NCBI GenBank assembly: GCA_021307325.1
Contig: CP089931.1
Coordinates: 1,795,442-1,859,441, forward strand
Direction of reading: 5' to 3'
Origin: Peptoniphilus sp. GNH
GTDB taxonomy: Bacteria > Bacillota > Clostridia > Tissierellales > Peptoniphilaceae
DNA length: 64,000 nucleotides
Positions 35,280 to 44,448 of this stretch are shown piece by piece. The notes under the pieces were generated by a model that saw nothing but the letters and a program-made list of their open reading frames with translations, was not told the DNA's origin and ran no database searches. Both the position numbers and the translations under genes were made by a program. Within the stretch, counting starts at the first letter, position 1. Each line of letters opens with the position of its first letter.

Positions 35280-35306
35280 TTATACAATTCTAGGAAGAGG
35301 TGAAAT

Positions 35307-36818
35307 ATGAAAGCGACATCCATTGTCCTTATGATTATAACTGTTATATCAAAAATTTTTGGTCTGGCTAGGGAAAAAGCTCTGGCGTATTTTTTTGGGA
35401 CATCTAGTTTAGCAGATGTTTTTTTAATTGCATTTCAAATACCCATGACCTTCTCTAATGTAATCCAGGGGGCCATGGTCAGTTCTTTTATTCCAATCTA
35501 TGATGAAATAGAACATGAGCAAGGAACAGAAAGGGCAAACAAGTTTACCGGCAATTTAGCAGGAGCGATTTTTCTCATCTGTTTGATTTTACTTGTTTTA
35601 GGACTTATTTTTGCAGGTCAAATAATAGGTCTTATGGCACCTGGATTTGAGGGACAAGTTTTTTCTGATGCAGTATTTTTGACTAGGGCGGGTTTACTTT
35701 CTATTATAGCAACAGGTATTTATTCGATTTTCAAGTCATATCTGCAAATCAAGGGACACTTTATAGTTTCTGTTTCTCATGCTATTTTAATGAATGCGAT
35801 TATTATAGCTTCCATGGTGTTTGCTAAAAAATTTGGCATAAATTCTTTGGCTTTGGGGATTTTTGTTGGATTTAGTTTCCAATATATATTTTTCCATCCA
35901 TATTTAAAAAAGTCGGGCTACAAATCTCTTTTGGGTTTTAATTTTAAAGATAAAAAGCTTGTACAATGCCTAAAATCCATCCTTCCAATTTTTTTGGCAA
36001 CATCTGTTATGGAACTAAATTTTATAATTTCTAAATCTTTAGCAAGTGAAATGTTTGAGGGAGCTGTTTCGACCTTAAACTTTGCTTATAAATTACAATC
36101 TTTTGTGACGGGTATTGTGGTAACATCTGTTATTACTGCCATCTATCCGACTATGAGCAGGGCATCTTCTGAAAATGACTTTGCATCACTCAAGGCAAAA
36201 ACAAGAGAGGGGCTTTCCCTAATGGCAGTATTTGTTGTGCCAGCATCCATAGTTTTATTCTTTTTTGCAGAGCCCTTGGTAAATCTTCTTTTTAAGGGCG
36301 GCAAGTTTTCTCTTGAGGATGCAAGGGTAACAGGATACGCCTTGTCCTTTTATGCTCTTGGAGTTATAGCAATAGGTTTAAGAGAAACTCTTTTGAGGCT
36401 CTTATATGCCCTAAAGGATACCAGAACTGCTCTTATAAATTCTATTATTGTGGTTCTTGTAAATTGGATTATGTCGATAATATTGATGAAATCTTATGGC
36501 ATTATGGGTCTTGCAGTTGCCACATCTTCTTCATTTTGGATAGGGGCCTTACTTTTGATATTAAGTATTAAAAGCAGATTGGGATGGATTTTAACTAAGA
36601 ATTTTTTTATAAATTTATTAAAGATTTTATTGGCCTCATCTTTTATGATAATATGTGCAAATTTTATAACCAAAAGCATATTTACTCATTTGGGTCAAAG
36701 CTTGAGCTTACTTCTTTCTTTAGCTTTGGGAGGTATAGTATATTTGCTTCTTGTTTATATTTTTAAGATCAATGAAGTCGATGAATTAAAAAAACTTATT
36801 AAAAAATTGAAAGATTGA
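35307..36818 (+). CDS. murJ: Lipid II flippase MurJ (MviN)
   Basis: A 503-residue, 13-14-pass MOP-superfamily membrane protein that moves lipid-linked peptidoglycan precursor to the outer face. The typical N-terminus is present (TVISKIFGLAREKALAYFFG, then SLADVFLIAFQIP) and the conserved Arg/Asp positions of TM1-TM2 are intact, as is the later RLLYALKDTRTAL stretch. Length is normal. Start ATG 35307 is preceded by GGAAGAGGTGAAAT. The gene lies behind a structured leader and is followed after 48 nt by the ECF operon. Confidence 0.95.
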   Translation: MKATSIVLMIITVISKIFGLAREKALAYFFGTSSLADVFLIAFQIPMTFSNVIQGAMVSSFIPIYDEIEHEQGTERANKFTGNLAGAIFLICLILLVLGLIFAGQIIGLMAPGFEGQVFSDAVFLTRAGLLSIIATGIYSIFKSYLQIKGHFIVSVSHAILMNAIIIASMVFAKKFGINSLALGIFVGFSFQYIFFHPYLKKSGYKSLLGFNFKDKKLVQCLKSILPIFLATSVMELNFIISKSLASEMFEGAVSTLNFAYKLQSFVTGIVVTSVITAIYPTMSRASSENDFASLKAKTREGLSLMAVFVVPASIVLFFFAEPLVNLLFKGGKFSLEDARVTGYALSFYALGVIAIGLRETLLRLLYALKDTRTALINSIIVVLVNWIMSIILMKSYGIMGLAVATSSSFWIGALLLILSIKSRLGWILTKNFFINLLKILLASSFMIICANFITKSIFTHLGQSLSLLLSLALGGIVYLLLVYIFKINEVDELKKLIKKLKD

Positions 36819-36826
36819 TAATTGGT

Positions 36827-36853
36827 CTAGTTTGTAATAAACTTATAAACTAG
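36827..36853 (+). repeat. Inverted repeat upstream of ecfA1
   Basis: CTAGTTT (36827-36833) and AAACTAG (36847-36853) separated by 13 nt, perfect 7-bp arms, 13 nt before the ecfA1 start. It includes a TATAAA (36845-36850), so it could be an operator or a leader hairpin. Confidence 0.45.
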
Positions 36854-36866
36854 TTGAGAGGTTAGT

Positions 36867-37685
36867 ATGATCGAAATAAAAAATTTGAGTTTTCGCTATG
36901 AAGAAGACAAGGACTATGTATTAAAAAATATAAATATAAATATAAAAGAGGGCGAGTTTGTAGCTATACTGGGTCACAATGGATCTGGCAAATCGACCCT
37001 ATCAAAACTTATAAATGGGATTTTCAATCCGACAGAGGGTCAAATTTTGGTAGACGGTATGGATACCCGAGATGAAGAGAAAATTTGGGATATAAGGTCT
37101 CGAGCTGGGATGGTCTTTCAAAATCCAGACAATCAAATTGTCGCTACCCTAGTTGAAGAAGATGTAGCTTTTGGTCCTGAAAATTTAGGGGTCGAATCAA
37201 AAGAAATTAGAAAAAGGGTAGACAAGTGCCTTGAGATTGTCGGCATGAGCGACTATAAAAGACAAGCCCCCCATCTTCTTTCTGGTGGGCAAAAGCAAAG
37301 AGTAGCAATTGCAGGAATTTTAGCAATGAGTCCTCGGTATATAGTAATGGATGAACCGACTGCTATGCTTGATCCTCAAGGAAGGCAGGAGGTCATGGAT
37401 ACAGTTTTGAAATTGAACAAGGAAGAAAACAAGACCATTGTTCTTATAACTCATTTTATGAATGAGGCTGTAATGGCTGATAGGGTTATTGTCATGAATG
37501 ATGGAGAGATTTTTTTAAAGGGTAGTCCTAAAGAGGTCTTTTCCAATGTAAAAGAAATAAGAAGTTTAGGCTTGGATGTCCCCCAAGTTACAGAGCTTGC
37601 ATATAGACTTAACAATGAGGGGTATGATTTTCCCAAAGACATTTTGACTGTGGAAGATTTGGTGGATAAGGTATGTCAATATTAG
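36867..37685 (+). CDS. ecfA1: ECF transporter ATPase EcfA1
   Basis: A 272-residue ABC ATPase (CbiO-like) of the energy-coupling factor transporter, which powers vitamin and metal uptake through exchangeable S subunits. Walker A is GHNGSGKST (about 37-45), Q-loop [10 protein letters not shown], signature [13 protein letters not shown], Walker [12 protein letters not shown] and H-loop ITHFM. It overlaps ecfA2 by 13 nt. The gene order A1-A2-T-truA is the standard Firmicute group II ECF layout. Confidence 0.96.
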   Translation: MIEIKNLSFRYEEDKDYVLKNININIKEGEFVAILGHNGSGKSTLSKLINGIFNPTEGQILVDGMDTRDEEKIWDIRSRAGMVFQNPDNQIVATLVEEDVAFGPENLGVESKEIRKRVDKCLEIVGMSDYKRQAPHLLSGGQKQRVAIAGILAMSPRYIVMDEPTAMLDPQGRQEVMDTVLKLNKEENKTIVLITHFMNEAVMADRVIVMNDGEIFLKGSPKEVFSNVKEIRSLGLDVPQVTELAYRLNNEGYDFPKDILTVEDLVDKVCQY

Positions 37686-38539
37686 AAGTTAAAAATTTAA
37701 GTCATGTGTATTCAGAGAATACTCCATTTGCAAGAATAGCCATTGACAATGTGAGCTTGAAAATTGAAAATGGGGAGTTTATAGGACTAGTAGGACATAC
37801 TGGATCGGGTAAGTCAACCCTTACTCAACATCTGAACGGACTTTTAAAACCAACATCAGGTGATGTCTTGGTAAAAGGAAGATCTATCTGCAAAGGCTCT
37901 ACAAGATTAACGGGCTTGAGGCAAAAAGTTGGTTTGGTCTTTCAATATCCCGAGCATCAACTTTTTGAGGAAACGGTTGAGAAGGATATAGCCTTTGGTC
38001 CTATAAATCTGCAACTTTCAAACGATGAGATAAAAGATAGGGTCAAGGCTGCCATGGCTAGTGTGGGTTTAGATTATGAAACTTTCAAAGATTCATCACC
38101 CTTTGACCTTTCTGGCGGACAAAAAAGAAGAGTAGCTATTGCTGGAGTTTTAGCAATGGAACCAGAAATTTTGATTCTTGATGAACCAACTGCAGGTTTG
38201 GATCCAAGAGGAGCAAGGGAAATCCTGGATGAAATATTAAAAATATATGAAGAAAGAAAAATCACTATCATACTCGTATCTCACAGCATGGAAGATGTAG
38301 CCAGATATACATCTAGGATGCTAGTTATGAGTAAGGGAAAGCTTGTAATGGATGGAAGTCCTAGAGACTTGTTTCAAAGAGAAGATGAACTTAGGTCTTA
38401 TGGTTTAGACCTGCCCCAGGTTAAGACTTTCATGAATAGACTCAAGGAAAAGGGCCTTGAAATCGACAATGACGCCATAACTGTAGATGAAGCTTTTGAA
38501 GTTTTGAAAAACTACTTGAGGAGTAAAAAGAATGCTTAA
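37673..38539 (+). CDS. ecfA2: ECF transporter ATPase EcfA2
   Basis: A 288-residue second ABC ATPase of the ECF module. Walker A is GHTGSGKST (about 39-47), Q-loop [14 protein letters not shown], signature [17 protein letters not shown], Walker [12 protein letters not shown]. The EHQLF variant of the Q-loop region is characteristic for EcfA2. It overlaps ecfA1 by 13 nt and ecfT by 8 nt, consistent with stoichiometric expression of A1, A2 and T. Confidence 0.96.
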   Translation: MSILEVKNLSHVYSENTPFARIAIDNVSLKIENGEFIGLVGHTGSGKSTLTQHLNGLLKPTSGDVLVKGRSICKGSTRLTGLRQKVGLVFQYPEHQLFEETVEKDIAFGPINLQLSNDEIKDRVKAAMASVGLDYETFKDSSPFDLSGGQKRRVAIAGVLAMEPEILILDEPTAGLDPRGAREILDEILKIYEERKITIILVSHSMEDVARYTSRMLVMSKGKLVMDGSPRDLFQREDELRSYGLDLPQVKTFMNRLKEKGLEIDNDAITVDEAFEVLKNYLRSKKNA

Positions 38540-39332
38540 AGATATAACTATCGGACAATATTTCCCCAGCAATTCAATAGTTCATAAGTTTGATCCAAGG
38601 ATGAAAATTATAGTTATGCTCATTTTTATAATATCATTGTTTTTTATAGATTCTTTTGTGCCATATATTCTCGTATTGGCATATTTGATTCTTGTAATAA
38701 AGACATCTCACTTGCCATTTTCTATGGTCATAAGAGGAATAAAGCCTTTGAGATGGATAATTTTGCTGACATTTTTAATAAATGTATTTTTCACAGGTGG
38801 CAGGGAAATTTTTTCTATATGGCGACTACATGTTACCTATGAGGGCCTTTATCAAGCTTTTTTTATGGCTATAAGACTAGTATTTTTAGTAGTTGGGACT
38901 TCGCTTTTGACTTTGACAACTTCGCCTATCGAGCTTACTGATGGATTGGAGAGCCTCTTGATGCCCTTTAAAAAGATTGGAATGCCAGCTCACGAATTGG
39001 CAATGATGATGACAATAGCGCTCAGATTTATACCAACTCTTATTGAAGAAACGGATAAAATAACAAAGGCTCAGATGGCAAGAGGGGCAGATTTCGAGTC
39101 GGGAAACATTTTAAAAAGAGCAAGAAGCCTTGTGCCACTTTTGGTGCCTTTATTTTTAAATGGCATTCAAAGGGCGACAGAGCTTGCAACAGCGATGGAG
39201 TCCAGATGCTATCGAGGTGGCGAAGGAAGGACAAAATTAAATGAATTAAGTCTTAAAAAGAAGGACTATTTCTTATTTTTCGGCAATTGTGCCTTCTATG
39301 CACTTATAATTGTATGGAGGTTTGTATTTTGA
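38532..39332 (+). CDS. ecfT: ECF transporter transmembrane component EcfT
   Basis: A 266-residue membrane protein with about five or more hydrophobic segments and long cytoplasmic coupling helices carrying the Ala-Arg-Gly signatures (AQMARGADFE at about 177-186, AMESRCYRG at about 220-228) that contact the two ATPases. It couples ATP hydrolysis to S-component toppling. The only S component in this window is BioY at 58664-59188. It overlaps truA by 4 nt. Confidence 0.95.
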   Translation: MLKDITIGQYFPSNSIVHKFDPRMKIIVMLIFIISLFFIDSFVPYILVLAYLILVIKTSHLPFSMVIRGIKPLRWIILLTFLINVFFTGGREIFSIWRLHVTYEGLYQAFFMAIRLVFLVVGTSLLTLTTSPIELTDGLESLLMPFKKIGMPAHELAMMMTIALRFIPTLIEETDKITKAQMARGADFESGNILKRARSLVPLLVPLFLNGIQRATELATAMESRCYRGGEGRTKLNELSLKKKDYFLFFGNCAFYALIIVWRFVF

Positions 39333-40063
39333 GAAACATATTTCTTGAAATCTCCTATATAGGAAGTGGCTTTTTTGGCTTTCAAAAACAACCGGGCAAG
39401 CGAACCGTTGAATCAGTTCTTCAAAGAGCGATTGAGGATACGGTTAAGCACCCGGTAAAAATTTTTTATGGAGGAAGAACTGACAGGGGAGTTCACTCTC
39501 AAGGTCAAGCTGTAAATTTTTATTCTGATACAAAAATCGATATAGGAAATCTTCCTCAAGTAATAAATTATCATCTACCCAAGGACGTTTCCGTAATAGG
39601 CTCAAAGTATGTAGATGAAAAATTTCATGCTAGATATTCTGCCAAGAAAAAACACTACCGCTATTTAATTTATAATGGCAGGTATAGAAATAGCTTGTAT
39701 GAGGATAGGGCTTGGCATTTTCCCTTTAAACTCGATGAAAAAAATATGCAAAGATTTTTTGACCAGCTTACAGGAGAAAGAGATTTCGCATCCTTTATGG
39801 GCAAAAATGCAGTGGTAAAAGACACAATAAGAAGACTTGACAAGATAGAAGTGAGAAGAAAAAATAATCTTATTATAATAGACTTTTACGGAAAGAGCTT
39901 TTTGAAAAATATGATTAGAATCATGGTTGGAAGTGTTGTCAAGTTAAGCCATGAAAAAAAAGATATAAAAGAAATAAAAGAGATATTGGACAAGACCAGA
40001 AGGGGGTATGCTGGCCCCACAGCTCCAGCTCATGGATTGTATTTTCTCGAAATTGAATATTAA
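39329..40063 (+). CDS. truA: tRNA pseudouridine(38-40) synthase TruA
   Basis: A 244-residue pseudouridine synthase modifying tRNA positions 38-40. Catalytic aspartate is in GGRTDRGVHSQGQ (about residue 53). Other family stretches are ISYIGSGFFGFQKQPG and FLKNMIRIMVG. I start at TTG 39329, which has TGGAGG 7-8 nt upstream and overlaps the ecfT stop (TTGA); this gives MRNIFLEISYIG, the usual TruA N-terminus. Longer in-frame starts (ATG 39314 or 39287) would place codons inside or ahead of that ribosome site. Typical TruA length is about 245. Confidence 0.95.
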   Translation: MRNIFLEISYIGSGFFGFQKQPGKRTVESVLQRAIEDTVKHPVKIFYGGRTDRGVHSQGQAVNFYSDTKIDIGNLPQVINYHLPKDVSVIGSKYVDEKFHARYSAKKKHYRYLIYNGRYRNSLYEDRAWHFPFKLDEKNMQRFFDQLTGERDFASFMGKNAVVKDTIRRLDKIEVRRKNNLIIIDFYGKSFLKNMIRIMVGSVVKLSHEKKDIKEIKEILDKTRRGYAGPTAPAHGLYFLEIEY

Positions 40064-40117
40064 TCATGACTAGACCTTGTAGATGGTTACAGTTTGGTTA
40101 AAGTGTGAGTAAAAGTC

Positions 40118-40146
40118 TTGTCAAGATTATCTATAAGTATTATATT
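40118..40146 (+). promoter_or_regulatory. Sigma-A-type promoter of the DUF4153 gene
   Basis: TTGTCA (40118-40123), 17-nt spacer, TATATT (40141-40146), 17 nt before the start codon. Confidence 0.6.
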
Positions 40147-40162
40147 AGACTCGGAGGGATAT

Positions 40163-41917
40163 ATGGCGTATTTAACTAAAATCAAGGGAAGATTGTCAAA
40201 TCTATTCAGTTCATTTATAAGATTTCCCCTGCCCATGCTTTCTGTTTGTATAGCGGCAGTTTTTTATATAATTGAGATTTCAAGTATAAATGCCAACAAT
40301 AATCAAGAGTTTAGATATTTTAAGTTGGGCTGTCTATTCGTATTTATATGCGCTCTTACAGCATTTTTGAGACTTTTGAGCGAGGGCCTCACTTATAACA
40401 TAAGCTATGAAGAATACAGGGTAAGGAATTTTAAGATTTCTATTATTGCATATATTTTGGCTATTCCTGTAATATTTGGTGTTTATAAATTGCTTTTTGA
40501 GGCAAATGTTTATATGCCAAATTACAAGTATTTTGGGTCTTTAATTTTGTTTGCAATCGGATGTTTTTATATAGGAAAAATTTCCTATCACGAGGACTAT
40601 ATAGCCTATGTTATGGAGATTCTGTATTCACTTGTGACTTCTATTGTGTATTCTCTTGTTGTCTACATTGGAATTTGTGCAATTTATTTTGCGGCAAACA
40701 AGCTTTTAGGCCTTAGCTTTTCAAGAAATTTTTATGAAAAAGCGGCGATTATTGCCTTTTTGCCATTTGCAGGAGCGGTTTTTCTTTCGGGTTTTCCGAC
40801 AAATAGCAGATCTTTAAACGATTATAATTTTCCTAAAGTATTGAAGGTTTTATTTACTTATATAATTTTGCCCATATTTTCTGTATATATGGGAATTTTG
40901 TACCTCTACTTTGGAAAGATTTTAATTCAAAGAGACCTTCCGCAAAATATCATAACAAATCTAGTTCTCTGGTTTGAAATTTTCCTAATATTATTTAATT
41001 TTTTCATAAGTCATATAAAAGATGTCAAGATATTGGAAAAATTTAGACGATTATCACCCATATTAAGCCTACCTCTTTTGGGCATGATGTTTTTTTCTAT
41101 GTGGCTTAGAGTTAGTCAATATGGATTTACTATAAATAGGTATTTTGTTCTTATGATGGGAGTATTTGTTTTTTCAGCAAATTTATATCTCACAATCTAT
41201 AAGAAGTCTTCCAACATAGCTTTGCCAATTATTTTTACAATTTTACTTTCTGTAAGCTTATTTGGCCCGCTTTCAGCTGAGGCTGTATCTCTAGACTCTC
41301 AGGCAAATAGACTTATGAAAGCCTTGGAGAGAAACAATATGGTAAATGGTGGCAAGATAATACCTAATACAGAAATATCCAAAAATGATAAGGAAATTAT
41401 CCTATCATCTTTAGAATATCTGAATCGAAATGATGAAATGTCAGCTATAAAAGTCTTGCCTGAAAACTTTAAAATGGCGGATGTGGAAGAAGTCTTTGGG
41501 TTTCAACGTGTTGGTGTCAATTGTGGTTTGGGAAATAAGCCAATTTATTATGATTTAAATTCTGGAGACTTTACCCTCAATGTCGATGGCTACACCAAGC
41601 TTACTCATATAATGATTTCAAATGATACCAGTGTAGCATATGCATATGGGGCGCTGAGGTTCATTTGCAAAAATAATAAGTTGAACATATATAAAATTGT
41701 TGATGAAAAACCGGATACGATTGCTGAAATTGATATAAACCAATTGAAAAATAGGGTTAAGGCTTTTAAGGAGGCCAACTCTAAAATAAGTCCAGAGGAT
41801 TTGGAAATCAAGGGAGATTACGAAAATATGAAATACAAATTGATTTTTGATCATTTGAGTATTTCTGAAGATTTGCAAGATTATAACTTGTATTTTTATT
41901 TTTTGACTGATAGGTGA
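40163..41917 (+). CDS. DUF4153-type polytopic membrane protein
   Basis: A 584-residue membrane protein: roughly ten to twelve hydrophobic segments in the first 380 residues, then a soluble C-terminal part of about 200 residues that would lie outside if the topology prediction holds. The stretch RRLSPILSLPLLGMMFFSMW followed by LRVSQYGFTINRYF is the mark of the DUF4153 family. Its function is unknown to me; nothing catalytic is visible. The start is ATG 40163 with GGAGGG 7 nt upstream; longer starts would run through the promoter. It is a single-gene unit with a terminator behind it. Confidence 0.85.
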   Translation: MAYLTKIKGRLSNLFSSFIRFPLPMLSVCIAAVFYIIEISSINANNNQEFRYFKLGCLFVFICALTAFLRLLSEGLTYNISYEEYRVRNFKISIIAYILAIPVIFGVYKLLFEANVYMPNYKYFGSLILFAIGCFYIGKISYHEDYIAYVMEILYSLVTSIVYSLVVYIGICAIYFAANKLLGLSFSRNFYEKAAIIAFLPFAGAVFLSGFPTNSRSLNDYNFPKVLKVLFTYIILPIFSVYMGILYLYFGKILIQRDLPQNIITNLVLWFEIFLILFNFFISHIKDVKILEKFRRLSPILSLPLLGMMFFSMWLRVSQYGFTINRYFVLMMGVFVFSANLYLTIYKKSSNIALPIIFTILLSVSLFGPLSAEAVSLDSQANRLMKALERNNMVNGGKIIPNTEISKNDKEIILSSLEYLNRNDEMSAIKVLPENFKMADVEEVFGFQRVGVNCGLGNKPIYYDLNSGDFTLNVDGYTKLTHIMISNDTSVAYAYGALRFICKNNKLNIYKIVDEKPDTIAEIDINQLKNRVKAFKEANSKISPEDLEIKGDYENMKYKLIFDHLSISEDLQDYNLYFYFLTDR

Positions 41918-41961
41918 TGAATTTTAAAAATTTTGAAAAGTGTAATATAAAATGAGATTTT

Positions 41962-41987
41962 AGCTCGGTTAGTCCGGGCTTTTTTCT
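41962..41987 (+). terminator. Intrinsic terminator of the DUF4153 gene
   Basis: Stem AGCTCGG (41962-41968) with CCGGGCT (41974-41980), one T-G pair, then a T-run of six. Confidence 0.8.
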
Positions 41988-42009
41988 TTATAAAAGAGTC
42001 TTTATTCTA

Positions 42010-42015
42010 TATAAT
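42010..42015 (+). promoter_or_regulatory. -10 box of the trmN6-like operon
   Basis: TATAAT 17 nt before the ATG; AAAGGTGAT is the ribosome site. No clear -35. Confidence 0.45.
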
Positions 42016-42032
42016 AGAGAAAAGGTGATTAT

Positions 42033-42740
42033 ATGAGAAAAGATACAGTTCCTGGGACTGACTACATAATTTATCAAGCGGAGAATGGTTTTTCCTACTC
42101 TTTGGATTCTTTAGCACTTACTTCTTTTGCAAGAGCAAGTGGTATTTGCGCTGATCTTGGAGCGGGAACAGGCATAATAAGTTTGCGCATTGCTGGTTCA
42201 AATTTGGTCAAGAAGGTCGTTGCAGTAGAGATTCAAAAGTCATATTCGCAGATGCTAGAAGAATCTATAAGGGAGAATAGACTTGATCACAAGATAGAAG
42301 TTTTGAATGAAAATGTTGCCAACTTAAAAGACTATTTTGCCACCAATTCTTTTGACACAGTTTTAATAAATCCGCCCTACTACGACAATTATTTAAAAAA
42401 TTTGACTTATGCTAAAGCTACAGCAAGGCATGGCATCTTGGACTTAAAAGAGTTTATAAAAATGGCAAAGTACATTTTAAAGGACAAGGGCAGATTATAT
42501 TTGGTGGGTCCATCTACAAGAGCGCCTGAAATTTTTCAAATTTTTGAGAATGAAAATATCCATGTAAAAAAATTTTGCTTTGTAAAAAAAGATGAAAAAT
42601 CAAAATCTCGAGTTGTTTTGATAGAGGCCATAAAGGGTTCTAAGAGAGGAGCAGATCACTTGAGAGATATATTGATTTATGAAGATGAGAACTATTCAAA
42701 GGACTATGAATCCATAATGAAAAATGAGGTAATATTATGA
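42033..42740 (+). CDS. TrmN6-like tRNA1(Val) adenine-N6 methyltransferase (YabB)
   Basis: A 235-residue SAM-dependent methyltransferase. The SAM-binding loop is ADLGAGTGIISLR (about 37-49) and the adenine-N6 catalytic motif is INPPYY (about 112-117). It resembles B. subtilis YabB and E. coli TrmN6, which methylates A37 of tRNA1(Val). As in B. subtilis (yabB-yabC) it is followed by rsmI, here overlapping by 4 nt. The RNA substrate in this organism is inferred. Confidence 0.88.
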   Translation: MRKDTVPGTDYIIYQAENGFSYSLDSLALTSFARASGICADLGAGTGIISLRIAGSNLVKKVVAVEIQKSYSQMLEESIRENRLDHKIEVLNENVANLKDYFATNSFDTVLINPPYYDNYLKNLTYAKATARHGILDLKEFIKMAKYILKDKGRLYLVGPSTRAPEIFQIFENENIHVKKFCFVKKDEKSKSRVVLIEAIKGSKRGADHLRDILIYEDENYSKDYESIMKNEVIL

Positions 42741-43534
42741 TTTACTTTTGTCCTACCCCCATAGGAAATCTTGGCGATATAACTATAAGGGTGGAGGAGG
42801 TTTTGAGAACGTGCGATGAAATATATGCAGAAGACACTAGGACATCTGCAAAACTTATGAACCACTTGAAAATCAAAAAGCCCATGTTTTCCTATCACAA
42901 GTTTAACGAGAAAAAGGCTGCCGAAGAAATTTTAAAAAAGGTGGACAAAAATATAGCGGTTATTTCAGATGCTGGTATGCCTGGCATTTCTGATCCAGGC
43001 AATAGCTTGATAAGGCTTCTAATTGAAAATGAAATAGAGTATACAGTTTTGCCGGGGCCTTGTGCATTTGTTGTTGCTCTTGTGGCTTCCGGCTTTGATA
43101 ATGACTTTTTTAGCTTTAGGGGATTTTTGGATCCGAAATCCCAAAGGAGAAGGAAAGAGTTGGAAAATTTGAAAAATCTTGAATCGACCTTAATATTTTA
43201 CGAAGCTCCTCATAGAATTTTAGAATTTTTGAAAGATATGAGGGAAATCTTTGGCAAGAGGAGGATTTTCATAGGAAGAGAGCTTTCCAAGACTTTTGAG
43301 GACTACATTCACACAGACCTGGACCAGGTATTAGAGGAAGGTTTTTTGACTTTAAAGGGCGAATTTGTAATTGTAGTTGAAAAAAATTTGGAAGAAAAAG
43401 TCTACGATTTGGATGAGCTACTTAAAGAAAAACTAAGTGAGGGTATGAGCAAGTCAGAGGCTGTCAAGATTTTGGCTAAGGAATATGGAATTTCTAAAAA
43501 TGATTTATACAAAAAATCTTTGGAGTTGAAATGA
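42737..43534 (+). CDS. rsmI: 16S rRNA C1402 2'-O-ribose methyltransferase RsmI
   Basis: A 265-residue tetrapyrrole-methylase-fold enzyme that 2'-O-methylates C1402 of 16S rRNA. The family opening is clear (YFCPTPIGNLGDITIR; EDTRTSAKLMNH; SDAGMPGISDPG; GPCAFVVALVASG). It ends in the extra C-terminal helical region (MSKSEAVKILAKEYGISKNDLY) typical of RsmI. Overlaps of 4 nt on both sides bind it to the trmN6-like and nurA genes. Confidence 0.96.
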   Translation: MIYFCPTPIGNLGDITIRVEEVLRTCDEIYAEDTRTSAKLMNHLKIKKPMFSYHKFNEKKAAEEILKKVDKNIAVISDAGMPGISDPGNSLIRLLIENEIEYTVLPGPCAFVVALVASGFDNDFFSFRGFLDPKSQRRRKELENLKNLESTLIFYEAPHRILEFLKDMREIFGKRRIFIGRELSKTFEDYIHTDLDQVLEEGFLTLKGEFVIVVEKNLEEKVYDLDELLKEKLSEGMSKSEAVKILAKEYGISKNDLYKKSLELK

Positions 43535-44448
43535 TTATTAGCGATATAAGACAAGAGCTTTTACAATTAAATAAATCTATAAATGATAAGTACAGGGAAA
43601 TTTTTAATTTAAGCGATCAGGAATTTAAAGATAGGCTAAGTGATGTGGGCAGTTTTAAAAAGCTTAGCAAACTGCCAGAAGAAAAATTGAAAAAATTTGG
43701 AAAAATCTGTGCGATTGACGGCTCTGTAAATAAGAAAGGGGGAGCTTATCCCCACTATCTGCAAATATTTAGGGCTGTTGGGCTTTTGGGCAGGGATGAG
43801 AATGTGGAATTGGCAAGAATTTATAGTCCTATTAGGGATGGAGGCTCTGAAAGAGAAGATCAATCCACAAAGATTCTTGCTCAACTTGAGGTTGAAGTTG
43901 GGATAAAAGCCATTGAAGAAAAAAGCCCCAGTCTTATAATAATGGACGGAGGACTTATAAGATATAAGATTGATGCTGGAAAGGTATGGGAAGATTTTAG
44001 AGCTAAGGCCCTTGCAAGGGGAGTCATCCTTTGCGGTGTCATAAAAGATATAAAAACTAAGATAATTTCTTCGGCATTTAAGATGGATAATCTCAGCTAT
44101 GATAGAGAGCTTCTCTACGGCAAGTTAAACTATAAAGATCTCATGCTCATAAAAGAAACTCATTCTAAAAAATTTTACGAAGGTCTTTCGTCAGCCTTTT
44201 TAAGACCGGCAAGAGATGTAAATGTCATAGGAATAGATATATTAAACGAGCAAAAAGACCATTTGGAGGAGATTTCAAATTTGATTTATTCACTCGTTCC
44301 ATCATCTTCAAGGGGAGTGCCTCTCATTTTGGATATGGTGGATAGGCAATGCAAGGTGAGCGATAAGTTTATAGATAGAATTTGCCAAGACAATTTGGAT
44401 AGAGATATATATGAGAAATTTTTTATTTCGGAGAGGGACAAGAGATGA
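43531..44448 (+). CDS. nurA: NurA-domain nuclease
   Basis: A 305-residue protein with a NurA-type RNase H-like nuclease domain. Likely active-site acids are in CAIDGSVNKKGGAY (about residue 68) and LIIMDGGLIRY (about residue 143), with a further Asp near NVIGIDI and LDMVDRQ. NurA nucleases work with HerA translocases to resect DNA ends in archaea, and the pair also exists in many bacteria. Here herA is the next gene, overlapping by 4 nt, which makes the assignment much firmer than the sequence alone. The genes sit inside an rRNA/tRNA-modification operon, so they look constitutive. Confidence 0.85.
   Translation: MIISDIRQELLQLNKSINDKYREIFNLSDQEFKDRLSDVGSFKKLSKLPEEKLKKFGKICAIDGSVNKKGGAYPHYLQIFRAVGLLGRDENVELARIYSPIRDGGSEREDQSTKILAQLEVEVGIKAIEEKSPSLIIMDGGLIRYKIDAGKVWEDFRAKALARGVILCGVIKDIKTKIISSAFKMDNLSYDRELLYGKLNYKDLMLIKETHSKKFYEGLSSAFLRPARDVNVIGIDILNEQKDHLEEISNLIYSLVPSSSRGVPLILDMVDRQCKVSDKFIDRICQDNLDRDIYEKFFISERDKR

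Larger units (their letters stand above)
34917..35306. other. 390-base intergenic region with several inverted repeats
   Basis: Holds the cyclophilin terminator (34938-34970), a run of small hairpins (35038-35055, 35057-35070, 35097-35117), a 20-bp perfect palindrome over a likely promoter (35100-35134), an AAACGTTT core (35151-35158), a second TATAAT (35229-35234) and a terminator-like hairpin (35253-35279) just before murJ. No convincing protein gene. Confidence 0.6.

Noticed and set aside
35106..35303. A 65-codon open frame in the murJ leader
   Set aside because: It begins in the hairpin cluster, has no ribosome site, its composition is that of translated AT-rich DNA, and it runs through the terminator-like hairpin.
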